A stretch of DNA of 64,000 bases from Pseudoduganella dura (GCF_009727155.1 NZ_WNWM01000002.1:3596001-3660000); one strand, 5' to 3'; positions 29,984 through 39,780 are shown, counted from the stretch's first letter. The notes: generated by a model not told the origin, from the sequence alone. Numbers and translations: made by a program.

Positions 29984-31270
29984 ATGCTCCCCGATACGCC
30001 AGCCAACCTTCCGCCCGACCCGGTTCCGCCCGTCCCGCCCCGCAGGAAGCCGCATACCCGCCCGCTGAGCCAGACCGGCCTGGCCATCGTGCTGGCCGCG
30101 CTGTCGATGCTGGGCCCGTTCTGCATCGATGCCTACCTGCCCGCCTTCCCCGAGATCGGCCAGTCGCTCGGCGCCTCGCCGATCGAGGTGCAGCAAAGCC
30201 TCACGGCCTACATGCTGGCTTTCGCGGGGATGGTGCTGTGGCATGGCGCGCTGTCCGATGCGTTCGGCCGGCGCAATGTGATCCTGGTGTCGCTGATCCT
30301 GTTCGCGATCGGCACGATCGGCTGCGCCGCCGTCCACAGCGTGCAATACCTGTGGGTGTTCCGCGTACTGCAGGGGGTGTCGGCCGGCGCCGGCGTGGTG
30401 GTCGGGCGGGCGATCATCCGCGACCTGTACCATGATGCCGAGGCGGCCCGGCTGCTGTCGCTGGTCACGATGATCTTCGCGATCGCACCAGCGCTGGCGC
30501 CCATCATGGGCGGCTTCATCGTCAAGTTCTTCGACTGGCGCGCGATCTTCCTGGTGCTGTTCGTGTTCTCGATCGGCTTGTTCGTCGTCTGCTGGCGGCG
30601 CTTGCCGGAAACGCTGCCGCTCCACAAGCGCCAGCCGTTCAATCCCAGCTTCCTGTGGGGCAGCTACAAGCAGATCCTCGGTTCGCCGCTGTTCCACCTG
30701 AAGTCGCTGATCGTGGCGCTGAACTTCGCCGGCCTGTTCGTCTACATCACGGCGGCGCCCGAGTTCCTGCCGAAACAGCTGCACCTCGGGCCGGACCAGT
30801 TCGGGTGGCTGTTCATTCCTTCCGTGTCCGGCATCTTCACCGGCGCGCTGTTCGCCAACCGGCTGGCCGGCAAGATCACGTTCGAACGCCAGATCGCCAT
30901 CGGTTTCTGTTTCCTGCTTTCCGCCGCCACCATCAACGTGGCGTATCACCTGTTCATGCCCCCTTCGGTGCCCTGGAGCGTGCTGCCGCTGTTCTTCTAC
31001 ACGTTCGGCATGTCGGTGGTGGGGCCGGCCGCCACGCTGATGGCGCTGGACCTGTTCCCGCACATCCGCGGTACCGTGGCGTCGTGCCAGTCGTTCGAGA
31101 CCACGCTGGCCGGTGCGATCGTGGCCGGCGTGGTGGCGCCGGCGCTGGCCGGCTCGGTGCTGTGGCTGGCGACCGGCCAGCTGGCATTCACCGCATCCGC
31201 GCTCGGATTGTGGCTGGTGGCGCGCGTGGTCCGGCGCAACCACGCGTCGCGTGCTGTTGAGCAACAATAA
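29984..31270 (+). CDS. Bcr/CflA-family MFS drug efflux transporter
   Basis: A 428-aa inner-membrane proton antiporter with twelve predicted helices. The first helix is followed by CIDAYLPAFPEIG; the motif GMVLWHGALSDAFGRRNVIL (motif A between helices 2 and 3) and LQGVSAGAGVVVGRAIIRDL are characteristic of the bicyclomycin/chloramphenicol-resistance family. A Pro-rich cytoplasmic N-terminus (about 1-25) precedes helix 1. Monocistronic. Confidence 0.9.
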   Translation: MLPDTPANLPPDPVPPVPPRRKPHTRPLSQTGLAIVLAALSMLGPFCIDAYLPAFPEIGQSLGASPIEVQQSLTAYMLAFAGMVLWHGALSDAFGRRNVILVSLILFAIGTIGCAAVHSVQYLWVFRVLQGVSAGAGVVVGRAIIRDLYHDAEAARLLSLVTMIFAIAPALAPIMGGFIVKFFDWRAIFLVLFVFSIGLFVVCWRRLPETLPLHKRQPFNPSFLWGSYKQILGSPLFHLKSLIVALNFAGLFVYITAAPEFLPKQLHLGPDQFGWLFIPSVSGIFTGALFANRLAGKITFERQIAIGFCFLLSAATINVAYHLFMPPSVPWSVLPLFFYTFGMSVVGPAATLMALDLFPHIRGTVASCQSFETTLAGAIVAGVVAPALAGSVLWLATGQLAFTASALGLWLVARVVRRNHASRAVEQQ

Positions 31271-31359
31271 CTCTGCATAAACAAGCGATTAGAAGTTGTT
31301 TTCATGCAAGTGACTAGCAATGTGTGCTACGATAAACCGATGTTGCGTTGAGTAAATAT

Positions 31360-31389
31360 TTGTCAACTTAATTGACGACATCATAAAAC
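31360..31389 (+). promoter_or_regulatory. Possible promoter of the HDOD kinase operon
   Basis: TTGTCA (31360-31365) and TAAAAC (31384-31389) are 18 bp apart in an AT-rich stretch 23 bp before the gene. The inverted repeat GTCAA-CTTAA-TTGAC (31362-31376) overlaps the -35 and could be an operator. Confidence 0.35.
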
Positions 31390-31411
31390 TATAAGAAATC
31401 ATCAGGGTGGC

Positions 31412-33667
31412 ATGCCGTTGGGGCAGGACTGCCTGTTTCCGGGAAGAAGTACACTGCGGCGTGCCACGATGCATCAACCAGACCACGATATTCGCAACCG
31501 CCTGCTGACCGCGCGGCTGCCGGCCATGCCGCAGATCCTGATCAGGCTGATCGAGATATTGCAGCGGGACGACACCGGCATGCCCGAACTGGCGGCGCTG
31601 ATCGCCAAGGATGCGGGGATGACGGGCAAGATCCTGTCCGTTGCCAACAGTTCCGCCTACCATCGCGCCAGCCGCACCGCCGGGCTGGAGCCGGCGCTCG
31701 CCGCGCTCGGCACGGACATGATCAAGACGCTGGTGATCAGCGAATCCGTCTTCCAGACCTTCAACAGCTTTCCCCATGCCGGCAGCGCCGACCTGCGCGC
31801 GTTCTGGAAGCATGCGCTGGGCGCCGCCGTCGTTGCGCGCGATATCGCTCGGATGATGAACTATCCGCACGTCGAGGAAGCCTACCTGGCCGGCCTGCTG
31901 CACAACGTGGGCCGCCTGGCGCTGCTGGCCGCCGCGCCGCGCGACTACGGCGTGAACTTCATGGCGCGCGACGACGCCGACCTGTGCGCCGTCGAACAAC
32001 GCACGCTGCAGATCACGCATGCCGAGGCGGGCGCATGGCTGATCGAGCGCTGGGACCTCGATTCGTTCCTGGCCGACAGCGTGCTGTATCACCATGAACC
32101 GGTCGAACGCCTGGCACCGGCGCATCCGCTGATCCGCATCGTGCGGCTGGCGCACCTGCTCGTGCATCACCCGGAAGCCGGCGACATGACCGGCACCATG
32201 GCGGGCTACTGCGGGCTTGCGCCGCGCGACCTGGATGCGATCCAGAAAGGCGCCGCGCGCCAGGTGCAGAAGGCGGCCGATTACCTGGGCATCGACCTGG
32301 CAGGGGCGGACGACGTGCCCGCGCTGCCGGCCGTGATGCCGGCGCCGCCGGTGGACCCGGTGCAGGCGCGCCTGCAGGAAGAAATGCGCAACATGATGCT
32401 CGTCGCCGAGATGGGCCAGGCGTTCGCGCGCCAGCAAAAGCATGGCGAGGCGGCATTGCTGGACGCGGTCACGCGCTCGGCGCGCATCCTGTTCGACCTC
32501 GGCACCACCATCGTGCTGCTGCAGGATCCCGCCGGAACCGCGCTGGCCGGCGCCGCCGCGAGCGGGCAGCAGGGGCGTCTCGCCGGCTTTTCGATCCCGC
32601 TGGGCCGCGGCGGCTTGATCGCCGCGGCCGCCGCGGCCGGGGAGCCGGTGCTGCTCACGCGCGGCGCGCAGCCGCTGGGCATCGCCGAGGAACAGCTGTT
32701 CCGCATCCTCGGCACCGAAGCGATGGTGTGCGTGCCGCTGGCCACCGGCCAGCGCCGCGTGGGCGTGCTGCTGGGCGGCGTGGCGCCATGGCAGCTCCCG
32801 GCGCTGCAGCGGCGCGAGCGCTTCCTGCAGGCGTTCGGCGGCCAGGCCGCGGCCGCGCTGGCGGCGGCGGGGGCCGAACAGGGCGAAGCGCAGCGCCGCA
32901 TCGAGCATGTGGCGCAGGAATACCGCGATGCGTCGCGCCGCGTGGTGCACGAGGTGAACAATCCGCTGTCGATCATCAAGAACTACCTGTCCGTGCTCGA
33001 TGACAAGCTGGCGCGGCGCGAGCCGGTCGTTGCCGAGATGTCGGTCCTGAACGAAGAGATCGACCGCGTGGGCCAGCTGATCCACGGCCTGGCGGACATG
33101 CAGCCATCCGGGGGCGGCGGCGTGACGAACATCGCGCGCGTGGTGGACGATGTGCTGCGTCTGTTCCGCACCACCGGTTTCATTCCGGCGGCGGTGCAGG
33201 TGCTGGTGCGCATGCAGGACGACCCGGCCGAGATCGAGGGCGATGCCGATATGCTGAAGCAGGTTCTCGTCAACCTGGTGAAGAACGCGGTCGAGGCCAT
33301 GCCGGCCGGCGGCCGGATCGAGATCGCGAACCGCGGGCACCTGGTGCGCGAGCGCAGGCTGTACGTGGAACTGGTGGTGGCCGACAGCGGCCCGGGCCTG
33401 GCACCGGACGTGCTGGCCAACCTGTTCGCGGAAACAAGGAGCACCAAGGAAGGCCGGCATCATGGCCTCGGGCTGTCGATCGTGCACGGCCTGGTGCAGA
33501 AACTGAACGGGCACATTTCCTGCCGCAGCGGCCGGGATGGCACCACCTTTGAAATCCTGCTGCCGGCGCGCGGCAGGGATACCAGGCTCGCGGTGCTGCC
33601 CGCGCGCGAAATGGACGTAATCACAGGCGCGAATACAGGCGCGAATACGGACGCAATCCAAGGATGA
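31412..33667 (+). CDS. HDOD-GAF hybrid sensor histidine kinase
   Basis: A 751-aa cytoplasmic signalling protein with no membrane segment. Domains: HDOD (about 35-230; PAMPQILIRLIEIL, AKDAGMTGKILSVANS, GLLHNVGRLAL), GAF-like (about 330-485), HisKA with the phospho-acceptor in RRVVHEVNNPLSIIKNYL, and HATPase with N-box LVNLVKNAVEAMP, G1 DSGPGLAP and G2 HHGLGLSIVHGL. ATG 31412 has AGGG upstream; an ATG 19 codons later (MHQPDHDIRN) is also possible. The stop overlaps the next start by 4 bp, so it is coupled to its apparent cognate response regulator. Confidence 0.88.
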   Translation: MPLGQDCLFPGRSTLRRATMHQPDHDIRNRLLTARLPAMPQILIRLIEILQRDDTGMPELAALIAKDAGMTGKILSVANSSAYHRASRTAGLEPALAALGTDMIKTLVISESVFQTFNSFPHAGSADLRAFWKHALGAAVVARDIARMMNYPHVEEAYLAGLLHNVGRLALLAAAPRDYGVNFMARDDADLCAVEQRTLQITHAEAGAWLIERWDLDSFLADSVLYHHEPVERLAPAHPLIRIVRLAHLLVHHPEAGDMTGTMAGYCGLAPRDLDAIQKGAARQVQKAADYLGIDLAGADDVPALPAVMPAPPVDPVQARLQEEMRNMMLVAEMGQAFARQQKHGEAALLDAVTRSARILFDLGTTIVLLQDPAGTALAGAAASGQQGRLAGFSIPLGRGGLIAAAAAAGEPVLLTRGAQPLGIAEEQLFRILGTEAMVCVPLATGQRRVGVLLGGVAPWQLPALQRRERFLQAFGGQAAAALAAAGAEQGEAQRRIEHVAQEYRDASRRVVHEVNNPLSIIKNYLSVLDDKLARREPVVAEMSVLNEEIDRVGQLIHGLADMQPSGGGGVTNIARVVDDVLRLFRTTGFIPAAVQVLVRMQDDPAEIEGDADMLKQVLVNLVKNAVEAMPAGGRIEIANRGHLVRERRLYVELVVADSGPGLAPDVLANLFAETRSTKEGRHHGLGLSIVHGLVQKLNGHISCRSGRDGTTFEILLPARGRDTRLAVLPAREMDVITGANTGANTDAIQG

Positions 33668-35886
33668 ACGTGAACCACGACCCGGGCCACCCCGCCCACC
33701 TGCCGCGCCTGCTGCTGGTCGACGACGAGCCACGCCTGCTGTCCTCGCTGTACGAACTGCTGCGCGACCGCGACTATCACCTGGTGACGGCCACCTGCGG
33801 CGGCGAGGCGCTGGAGCACCTGGAACGCATGGCGTTCGACCTGGTGCTGCTGGACCTGCGCCTGCCCGATATCGGCGGGCACCAGATCATGGACATCATC
33901 AACGCCAGGCACTACGACTGCGACGTCATCGTGATGAGCGGCGAGACCGGCATCGATGCCGCGATCGGCGCGCTCAAGCGGGGTGCCTATGACTACCTGC
34001 GCAAACCGTACAGCCGCGAAGAGCTGCTCAAGACGGTGGAGAACGCACTGCAGCAGCGCCGCCTGGCCGCCGACAACGGGCGCATCGCCGAACGGCTGGA
34101 AACCTCGGAAAAGATGTACCGCTACCTGGTGGACAGCTCGCCGGACATCATCTACACGCTGGACCACGAAGGCCGCTTCACGTTCGTCAACGACCGTGCC
34201 TGGCAGTTGCTGGGCTTTACGCGCGAAGAGCTGATCGGCAAGCATTACTCGTTCGTGGTGCACGATGAAGACCTGGACCGCGCGCGCTATGTCTTCAACG
34301 AGCGCCGGGTGGACGAGCGCGCATCGCGCAACGTGGAGTTGCGGTTGAAGTGCAACACGGTGCACGGCGCCGCCAACGGCGAGCGCACGTTCACCAACAC
34401 GCTGATGACGATCTCGCTGAACGCGGTCGGCATGCACCTGCCCGAAGGCGCCACGGCAAAGCACCGGCAGCGCGAATTCTTCGGCACCTACGGCGTGGCG
34501 CGCGACATCACGGACCGCAAGCGCGCCGAGGAAATGATTTCCTACCAGGCCTATCACGATATCCTGACGGACCTGCCGAACCGCATGCTGTTCAAGGACC
34601 GCCTCAGCCTGGCCGTGATCCAGGCCAAGCGCAAGCGGAGCGAGCTGGCCGTGATGTTCATCGACCTGGATCGCTTCAAGCTCGTCAACGATACGCTGGG
34701 CCATGTGAAGGGCGACGAGCTGCTGCAGCAGGCCGCCCAGCGGCTGAAGGGCTGCCTGCGCCGCGGCGACACGCTGGCGCGCCAGGGCGGCGACGAGTTC
34801 ACGATCGTGCTGCCCGAACTGCGCGACCATGCCGATGCCAAGGCCCTGGCCGAGAAGTTCCTCGACACGCTGCAAAAGCCGTTCGATCTCGACGGCCACG
34901 TGGTGCACATCTCGGCATCGATCGGTATCGCCGTCTACCCGAACGACGGCGAAACGATCGACGAACTGCTGCGCCATGCCGACATCGCGATGTACCAGGT
35001 GAAGGCGCTGGGCAAGAACGGCCACAGCTTCTACCACGCCTCGATGCTGGACATGTCGCACCAGAAGATCGCGCTCGAACAGGCGCTGCGCCGCGCGCTC
35101 GAGAACGGCGAGCTGGAAATGTATTACCAGCCGCAGGTGGATGTGGCGACCGGCCGCATCATCGGCGCCGAGGGGCTGATGCGCTGGAATCATCCGCAGC
35201 GCGGCCTGCTGTCGGCCGGCGAATTCCTGCCGTTCGCGGAAGAGAACGGCCTGATGCTGCCGCTGTCGGACTGGATGCTGGGCGCACTGTGCGGCGACCT
35301 GCTGGCATGGAACGAAGCCGGCGGCAACGCGCTGCGGATGTCGCTGAACCTGTCGCCGCAATACCTGGACCGCGGCGACTTCTTCGAGAAGATGCGCAGC
35401 GCGCTGACGCGCTTCGGCATCTCGCCGGCGCAGATCGAAGTGGAAATCACCGAGAACATCTGCATCCGCAATCCGCAATACGCGATCGAACAGCTCAACA
35501 AGCTGTGCCAGCTGGGCGTGTCGGTGGCGATCGACGACTTCGGCACCGGTTATTCGTCGCTGGCTTACCTGCACCGGTTCCCGATCCACACGATCAAGAT
35601 CGACCAGAGCTTCGTGAAGGAGATCCACGACGGGAACGGGCATTATCCGGTGATCCTGGCGATCATCTCGATCGCGCGCGGGCTGGGGCTGCACCTGGTG
35701 GCAGAAGGCGTGGAAACCGAAGTGCAGGCACGCTACCTGCAAGCGAACGGCTGCATCACGATGCAGGGCTACCTGTATCACCGGCCGATGCCGCTGGCAT
35801 CGTTCATCGGCGTGCTGGCGGCGCAGAACATGTCGCAGGGCTGGGTGCAGGCCGGCGTTGCGCCGCCGCTCGCGATCCGGGCCTGA
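33664..35886 (+). CDS. REC-PAS-GGDEF-EAL cyclic-di-GMP response regulator
   Basis: A 740-aa two-component output protein. Receiver (about 15-130; LLVDDEP, phospho-Asp in LLDLRLPD, Lys in YLRKPY), PAS (about 150-280), GGDEF (about 295-460, intact RQGGDEF) and an EAL-type domain (about 475-725). The EAL signature reads EGL (GAEGLMRW); EVEITEN and DDFGTGYSSLAYLHRFP are intact, so hydrolysis may be retained. Starts with ATGA overlap after the HDOD kinase. Sel1 repeats follow after 6 bp. Confidence 0.9.
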   Translation: MNVNHDPGHPAHLPRLLLVDDEPRLLSSLYELLRDRDYHLVTATCGGEALEHLERMAFDLVLLDLRLPDIGGHQIMDIINARHYDCDVIVMSGETGIDAAIGALKRGAYDYLRKPYSREELLKTVENALQQRRLAADNGRIAERLETSEKMYRYLVDSSPDIIYTLDHEGRFTFVNDRAWQLLGFTREELIGKHYSFVVHDEDLDRARYVFNERRVDERASRNVELRLKCNTVHGAANGERTFTNTLMTISLNAVGMHLPEGATAKHRQREFFGTYGVARDITDRKRAEEMISYQAYHDILTDLPNRMLFKDRLSLAVIQAKRKRSELAVMFIDLDRFKLVNDTLGHVKGDELLQQAAQRLKGCLRRGDTLARQGGDEFTIVLPELRDHADAKALAEKFLDTLQKPFDLDGHVVHISASIGIAVYPNDGETIDELLRHADIAMYQVKALGKNGHSFYHASMLDMSHQKIALEQALRRALENGELEMYYQPQVDVATGRIIGAEGLMRWNHPQRGLLSAGEFLPFAEENGLMLPLSDWMLGALCGDLLAWNEAGGNALRMSLNLSPQYLDRGDFFEKMRSALTRFGISPAQIEVEITENICIRNPQYAIEQLNKLCQLGVSVAIDDFGTGYSSLAYLHRFPIHTIKIDQSFVKEIHDGNGHYPVILAIISIARGLGLHLVAEGVETEVQARYLQANGCITMQGYLYHRPMPLASFIGVLAAQNMSQGWVQAGVAPPLAIRA

Positions 35887-35892
35887 CGGCGG

Positions 35893-37512
35893 ATGGGGGA
35901 TCGAGGGCCACAGGCCGCCGGCGACGTGGCGCGCATCCGCGCGCTGGCCGAGGGAGGCGCCGCGAATGCCCAGCATGCGCTGGGCTTCCGGTATTTCAAC
36001 GGCGATGGCGTGCCGCAGAGCTACGAGCTGGCACTGGCATGGTACCGGCAGGCCGCCAACGCGGGACTCGAGCAGGCGCAGTACAACCTGGGCGTGATGT
36101 ACCAGAAGGGGCAGGGCGTGGAGGCCGACCCGGCGGAAGCGGCACGCTGGTACCGGCTCGCCGCCGCGCAGGGCTACGCCGCCGCGCAGTACAACCTGGG
36201 CTGGCTGTATGCGAAAGGCCTCGGCGTGGGCCAGGATGCCGAACAGGCGCGCCACTGGTTCGGCAAGGCCGCCGAGCAGGGCGACGCGGGCGCGCAGAAC
36301 AACCTCGGCATGATGTACGACACCGGCAAGGGCGTGCCGCAGGATTTCGTGCAGGCCGTCGGCTGGTACCGCAAGGCGGCGGAGCAGGGCTATGCCCGCG
36401 CGCAGTTCAACCTGGGACAGCGCCATGACAATGGCCAGGGCGTGACGCGCGATGCGCAGCAGGCGATCGGCTGGTATCGCAAGGCGGCCGGGCAGGGCCA
36501 TGCGCCGGCGCAGTTCAGCCTGGCGCTGCGCTACGAGAAGGGCGACGGCGTGGCGCAGGACAGTGCCGAAGCCGTGCGCTGGTACCGTGCCGCGGCGGAG
36601 CAGGACCACGTCAGCGCGCAATTCAACCTTGCCCTCATCCACGACAACGGCCAGGGCGTGCCGCGGGACGCGCAGCAGGCGCTGGCATGGTACCGGCGTG
36701 CGGCGGCATCGGGCCACGCCGCCGCGCAGCACAACCTGGGCCAGCGCCACGAACTGGGGCACGACGTACCGCGCGACCTGGCGCAAGCCGCGCACTGGTA
36801 CCGCAAGGCGGCCGACCAGGGTTTTCCGGCGGCGCAGTACCACCTGGGGCAGCTGTACGAGACTGGCCATGACGGCCGTGACGGCCATGACGGCCTGGCG
36901 CGGGACAGCGCCGCGGCGATCGCCTGGTACCGCAAGGCGGCCACCCAGGGCCACGTGCGCGCCCAGTTCGACCTCGGCCTGCGCCACGAAACGGGGCAGG
37001 GCGTGCCCTTGGACCTGCTTGAGGCGATGCACTGGTACAGCCGCGCCGCGGAACAGGACTACGCCGCCGCCCAGTACAACCTGGGCCTGCTGCATGACCG
37101 CGACGACAGTCCCGTGCCGGACGTGATGCAGGCGAACGGCTGGTACCGCAAGGCCGCCGGGCACGGCCACACGCTGGCCCAGTTCACGCTCGGGCTGCGC
37201 CATGACAACGGACTGGGCGTTCCGCGCGACTTCGCCCTCGCCTTCGACTGGTACCGCAAGGCCGCCCTGCAGGGCCACGCCCGCGCCCAGCTGAACGTGG
37301 GGCTGATGTATTTTGCCGGCCAGGGCACCGCGACCGACATGGCGCAAGCCTTGCAGTGGTTTCAGCTCGCCGAACGCAACGGCGAATCCGGCGCCGCCCG
37401 CTATGCCCGCGAAGCCAGCCTGCGGCTGGGCTCGGCCGCCATTGCTATTGCCGAGCCCGTGTCACATCTGGTGCCAGGCACCAGATGTGACACGAACTCG
37501 GCAATTATTTAA
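35893..37512 (+). CDS. Sel1-repeat (TPR-like) protein
   Basis: A 539-aa solenoid of 13 complete and one partial Sel1-like repeats of about 36 residues, consensus AAxQGxAxAQxNLGxxYxxG followed by GVxxDxxxAxxWYRK. Repeat 9 carries a 7-residue insertion (HDGRDGHDG) and repeats 8 and 11 lack the GxGV turn. No signal peptide or membrane helix, so it is cytoplasmic as written. It starts 6 bp after the GGDEF/EAL gene and is likely a scaffold in that pathway. The last ~18 codons run through an 18-bp palindromic repeat, so the C-terminus is repeat-derived. Confidence 0.85.
   Translation: MGDRGPQAAGDVARIRALAEGGAANAQHALGFRYFNGDGVPQSYELALAWYRQAANAGLEQAQYNLGVMYQKGQGVEADPAEAARWYRLAAAQGYAAAQYNLGWLYAKGLGVGQDAEQARHWFGKAAEQGDAGAQNNLGMMYDTGKGVPQDFVQAVGWYRKAAEQGYARAQFNLGQRHDNGQGVTRDAQQAIGWYRKAAGQGHAPAQFSLALRYEKGDGVAQDSAEAVRWYRAAAEQDHVSAQFNLALIHDNGQGVPRDAQQALAWYRRAAASGHAAAQHNLGQRHELGHDVPRDLAQAAHWYRKAADQGFPAAQYHLGQLYETGHDGRDGHDGLARDSAAAIAWYRKAATQGHVRAQFDLGLRHETGQGVPLDLLEAMHWYSRAAEQDYAAAQYNLGLLHDRDDSPVPDVMQANGWYRKAAGHGHTLAQFTLGLRHDNGLGVPRDFALAFDWYRKAALQGHARAQLNVGLMYFAGQGTATDMAQALQWFQLAERNGESGAARYAREASLRLGSAAIAIAEPVSHLVPGTRCDTNSAII
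37458..37494. repeat. Perfect 18-bp inverted repeat at the end of the Sel1 gene
   Basis: Arms 37458-37475 (CGTGTCACATCTGGTGCC) and 37477-37494 are exact complements around a single A. The repeat is translated as VSHLVPGTRCDTN at the Sel1 C-terminus. It looks like a dispersed intergenic element that moved into, or created, the end of the reading frame; it could also act as a terminator hairpin although no T-run follows. Confidence 0.85.
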
Positions 37513-37606
37513 TGCCTGGTGATAATTGGTGATGAAGTTTTAAATTTCCGTGCCGTAATTAATGAGTAGGGGAAATTTTTGTTTCCTCGAAAATACAGGT
37601 GCCGGT

Positions 37607-38416
37607 ATGGCAATGACTTTGAACACCAATCTGGACTCGCTGTTCGTGCAGCGGGCGCTGGCGCGCTCGGGCGCGGATGTGGCACGCTCGATGGGGCGCC
37701 TGTCCAGCGGCTTGCGCATCAACTCGGCGAAGGATGATCCCGCCGGGCTGGCGATCGCGCAGCGGATGACGGCCCAGTTGCGTGGGCTCGGCCAGGCCGG
37801 CCGCAACATCAATGACGGCATCTCGATGGCGCAGACGGCGGAAGGGGCGATTGGCGAACTCGGCAACAATTACCAGCGCATTCGCGAATTGGCCGTGCAA
37901 GCTGCCAGCGACACCAACAATGCCAACGACCGCCTGGCAATCCAGTTGGAGACCAACGAGCTGATCAAGGAAAACCGGCGGATCGTCGAGACCACGCGCT
38001 TCAATGGCCGGGCGTTGCTCGACGGCTCGTTCGCCGGCGCGATCCAGGCCAGCGACCGGGCCGGCGACACCATCGATTTCACGATCGGCGCCATGGTCAC
38101 CCGGGAAGACGCCGACATCGACATGAGCAGCCATGCCGGCGCCACCTCCGCCCTGCAGTACCTCGACAGGAAGCTCGATTTCCTCAATGTGCAGCGCGCC
38201 AGCCTGGGCGCGATGCAGAACCGCCTCGGCTACGCGTACGACAATGCGGCGACGGCATCCGAAAACCTGGCGGCGGCCCGCTCGCGCATCCTCGACACCG
38301 ACTACGCGGCCGAAACCGCGGCGCTGGCGCGCAGCCTGATCCTGCAGCAGGTGGGCTATGCGATGCTGGCCCAGGCCAACTCGAAGCCGAACCTGATCCT
38401 GCAGCTGCTGCGCTAG
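37607..38416 (+). CDS. Short flagellin
   Basis: A 269-aa flagellin with D0/D1 domains only: N-terminal [36 protein letters not shown], and the C-terminal coiled region ending [16 protein letters not shown]. The variable outer domains are missing (centre only about residues 150-190), and the terminal residues depart from the usual QANQxPQxVLxLL. I start at ATG 37607; an ATG 15 codons earlier gives a non-flagellin leader. No flagellar export, cap or chaperone genes are near. Confidence 0.88.
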   Translation: MAMTLNTNLDSLFVQRALARSGADVARSMGRLSSGLRINSAKDDPAGLAIAQRMTAQLRGLGQAGRNINDGISMAQTAEGAIGELGNNYQRIRELAVQAASDTNNANDRLAIQLETNELIKENRRIVETTRFNGRALLDGSFAGAIQASDRAGDTIDFTIGAMVTREDADIDMSSHAGATSALQYLDRKLDFLNVQRASLGAMQNRLGYAYDNAATASENLAAARSRILDTDYAAETAALARSLILQQVGYAMLAQANSKPNLILQLLR

Positions 38417-38477
38417 CGCTTCCCTGGCGAGCCACCATGGGCCCGGCATGGCCCGCCATGAAATAGCGACGAAACGC

Positions 38478-39644
38478 TCAGGGCCTGCCGAACTGGCGGT
38501 CGAGCCAGTCGTACGCATGCTCCTGCGCCTCGCGCGGGAACTCGTGGCCACCCGGCCGCACGATGGCCTCGAACTTGTCGGCGGCGCCATACGCCTGCCA
38601 TACCCGCGCCATTTTCGCGTATGCCGTGCGCACCGAGGCAACCGGGAACAGCTTGTCCGTTTCGCCGGCGAAGAACAGCGTGGGCTTCGGCGCGGCCAGG
38701 CTCGCCACGTCCGGATGATCGAGATAGCGCAGCAGCCCCGGATGCATCATCTGGTAGGCGGACGAGCCGCGCAGCTGGTTGCTGCCCGGGACCATCAGGC
38801 CTTCGGTGGTCGCCATCCAGTTCGATGCGATGACCGCCGTGATCTTGTCCGATAGCGCGCCCAGCTGCCATGCGCGGAACGCACCCATCGAAAAGCCCAG
38901 GGTCGCCACGCGCTTCGTGTCGACTTCCGGCAGCGATGCGAGGAAATCGGCGGCACGCGCATCCTCGAGCGCCATGTTGCCGGCCATCGAGCTGCCCAGG
39001 TTGAAGAAGTTCGATGCCAGCGCCTGCTGCTGTTCGCCCGTCAGCGGGCCGCGGTCGCCCCAGCCCACCGCATCGGCGCACAGCACCACGTAGCCGCGCG
39101 CGGCCAGCGCGTCGCCGGGCCAGCGGCTGGAGAAGTGCTTGTCGGCCCAGGCCTTCGCGGAAGCGTGCTTCACGCTATCGGCCGCGCCGAACGGCTCGAT
39201 CATCTTTTCCTTGCCGATGTCGAACTTGCCGCCATGATCGTGCAGCATCAGCATCGCCGGATGCCTGCCTGCGGACTTCGGCACCAGCAACAGCGCCCGC
39301 ACGCGGCTCATGGCCGTGAGGTTGAACACCACCTGGCGCGCCACGTAGCTGCCGCGATCCTCCTCGGCGATCACTTCGGCCTTGAAGGGCGTTCGATCGG
39401 GCTGCTGCAGCGTGGCTTCCCACACCTTGGCGCGGCCTTGCTCGCGCCATGCCTTCAGGTCTTTCACCGCGGGCGACCATGCCATCGGGTAGGTCATTTT
39501 CGCCTTCAGCGCAGGCGCGAAGACCGGCATGTTGTGTTCGACGCCGGGGGCTTCGTACTCCTGGGCGCCGGCGCCGGCGGCAACGGCCAGCAGCATGGCC
39601 GCGGCAAGGCGGGAGAGGGTTGCAAAACGGATGTCGCGCGTCAT
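38478..39644 (-). CDS. Exported alpha/beta hydrolase (dienelactone-hydrolase-like)
   Basis: A 388-aa secreted hydrolase. Signal peptide ends about GAGAQ (residue ~30). The alpha/beta core has MLMLHDHGG (oxyanion region), nucleophile elbow GFSMGAF (Ser), Asp in FFAGETDKLFP and His in RPGGHEFP. ATG at 39642-39644 is chosen because it opens the signal peptide; a longer frame upstream overlaps the next gene's promoter. Similar to acetylxylan-esterase/dienelactone families; the substrate is unknown. Confidence 0.8.
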   Translation of the reverse strand: MTRDIRFATLSRLAAAMLLAVAAGAGAQEYEAPGVEHNMPVFAPALKAKMTYPMAWSPAVKDLKAWREQGRAKVWEATLQQPDRTPFKAEVIAEEDRGSYVARQVVFNLTAMSRVRALLLVPKSAGRHPAMLMLHDHGGKFDIGKEKMIEPFGAADSVKHASAKAWADKHFSSRWPGDALAARGYVVLCADAVGWGDRGPLTGEQQQALASNFFNLGSSMAGNMALEDARAADFLASLPEVDTKRVATLGFSMGAFRAWQLGALSDKITAVIASNWMATTEGLMVPGSNQLRGSSAYQMMHPGLLRYLDHPDVASLAAPKPTLFFAGETDKLFPVASVRTAYAKMARVWQAYGAADKFEAIVRPGGHEFPREAQEHAYDWLDRQFGRP

Positions 39645-39780
39645 TCGGTCTCCTTTTATTTGGCGATATTCTGACATGGTTTGCAACGCTGGATTCCTTT
39701 GCGAAATTGCAATACGATGGGCCAGCTTTCGCACCGTGACGAAAGCGCCCATATGAACCACCAAGACCAGGGAGCTGGCG

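Noticed and set aside
33460..37347. 1295-codon leftward open frame antisense to the GGDEF/EAL and Sel1 genes
   Set aside because: Its repetitive look only mirrors the Sel1 repeats; composition is that of complementary-strand noise.
35950..37420. Periodic DNA resembling a repeat array or CRISPR
   Set aside because: Period about 108 bp equals one 36-residue Sel1 repeat and the variation follows codon positions, so it is coding.
37541..37559. TAAA and GCCGTAAT upstream of the flagellin as a sigma-28 promoter
   Set aside because: Spacing is 7 bp; sigma-28 promoters need about 15.
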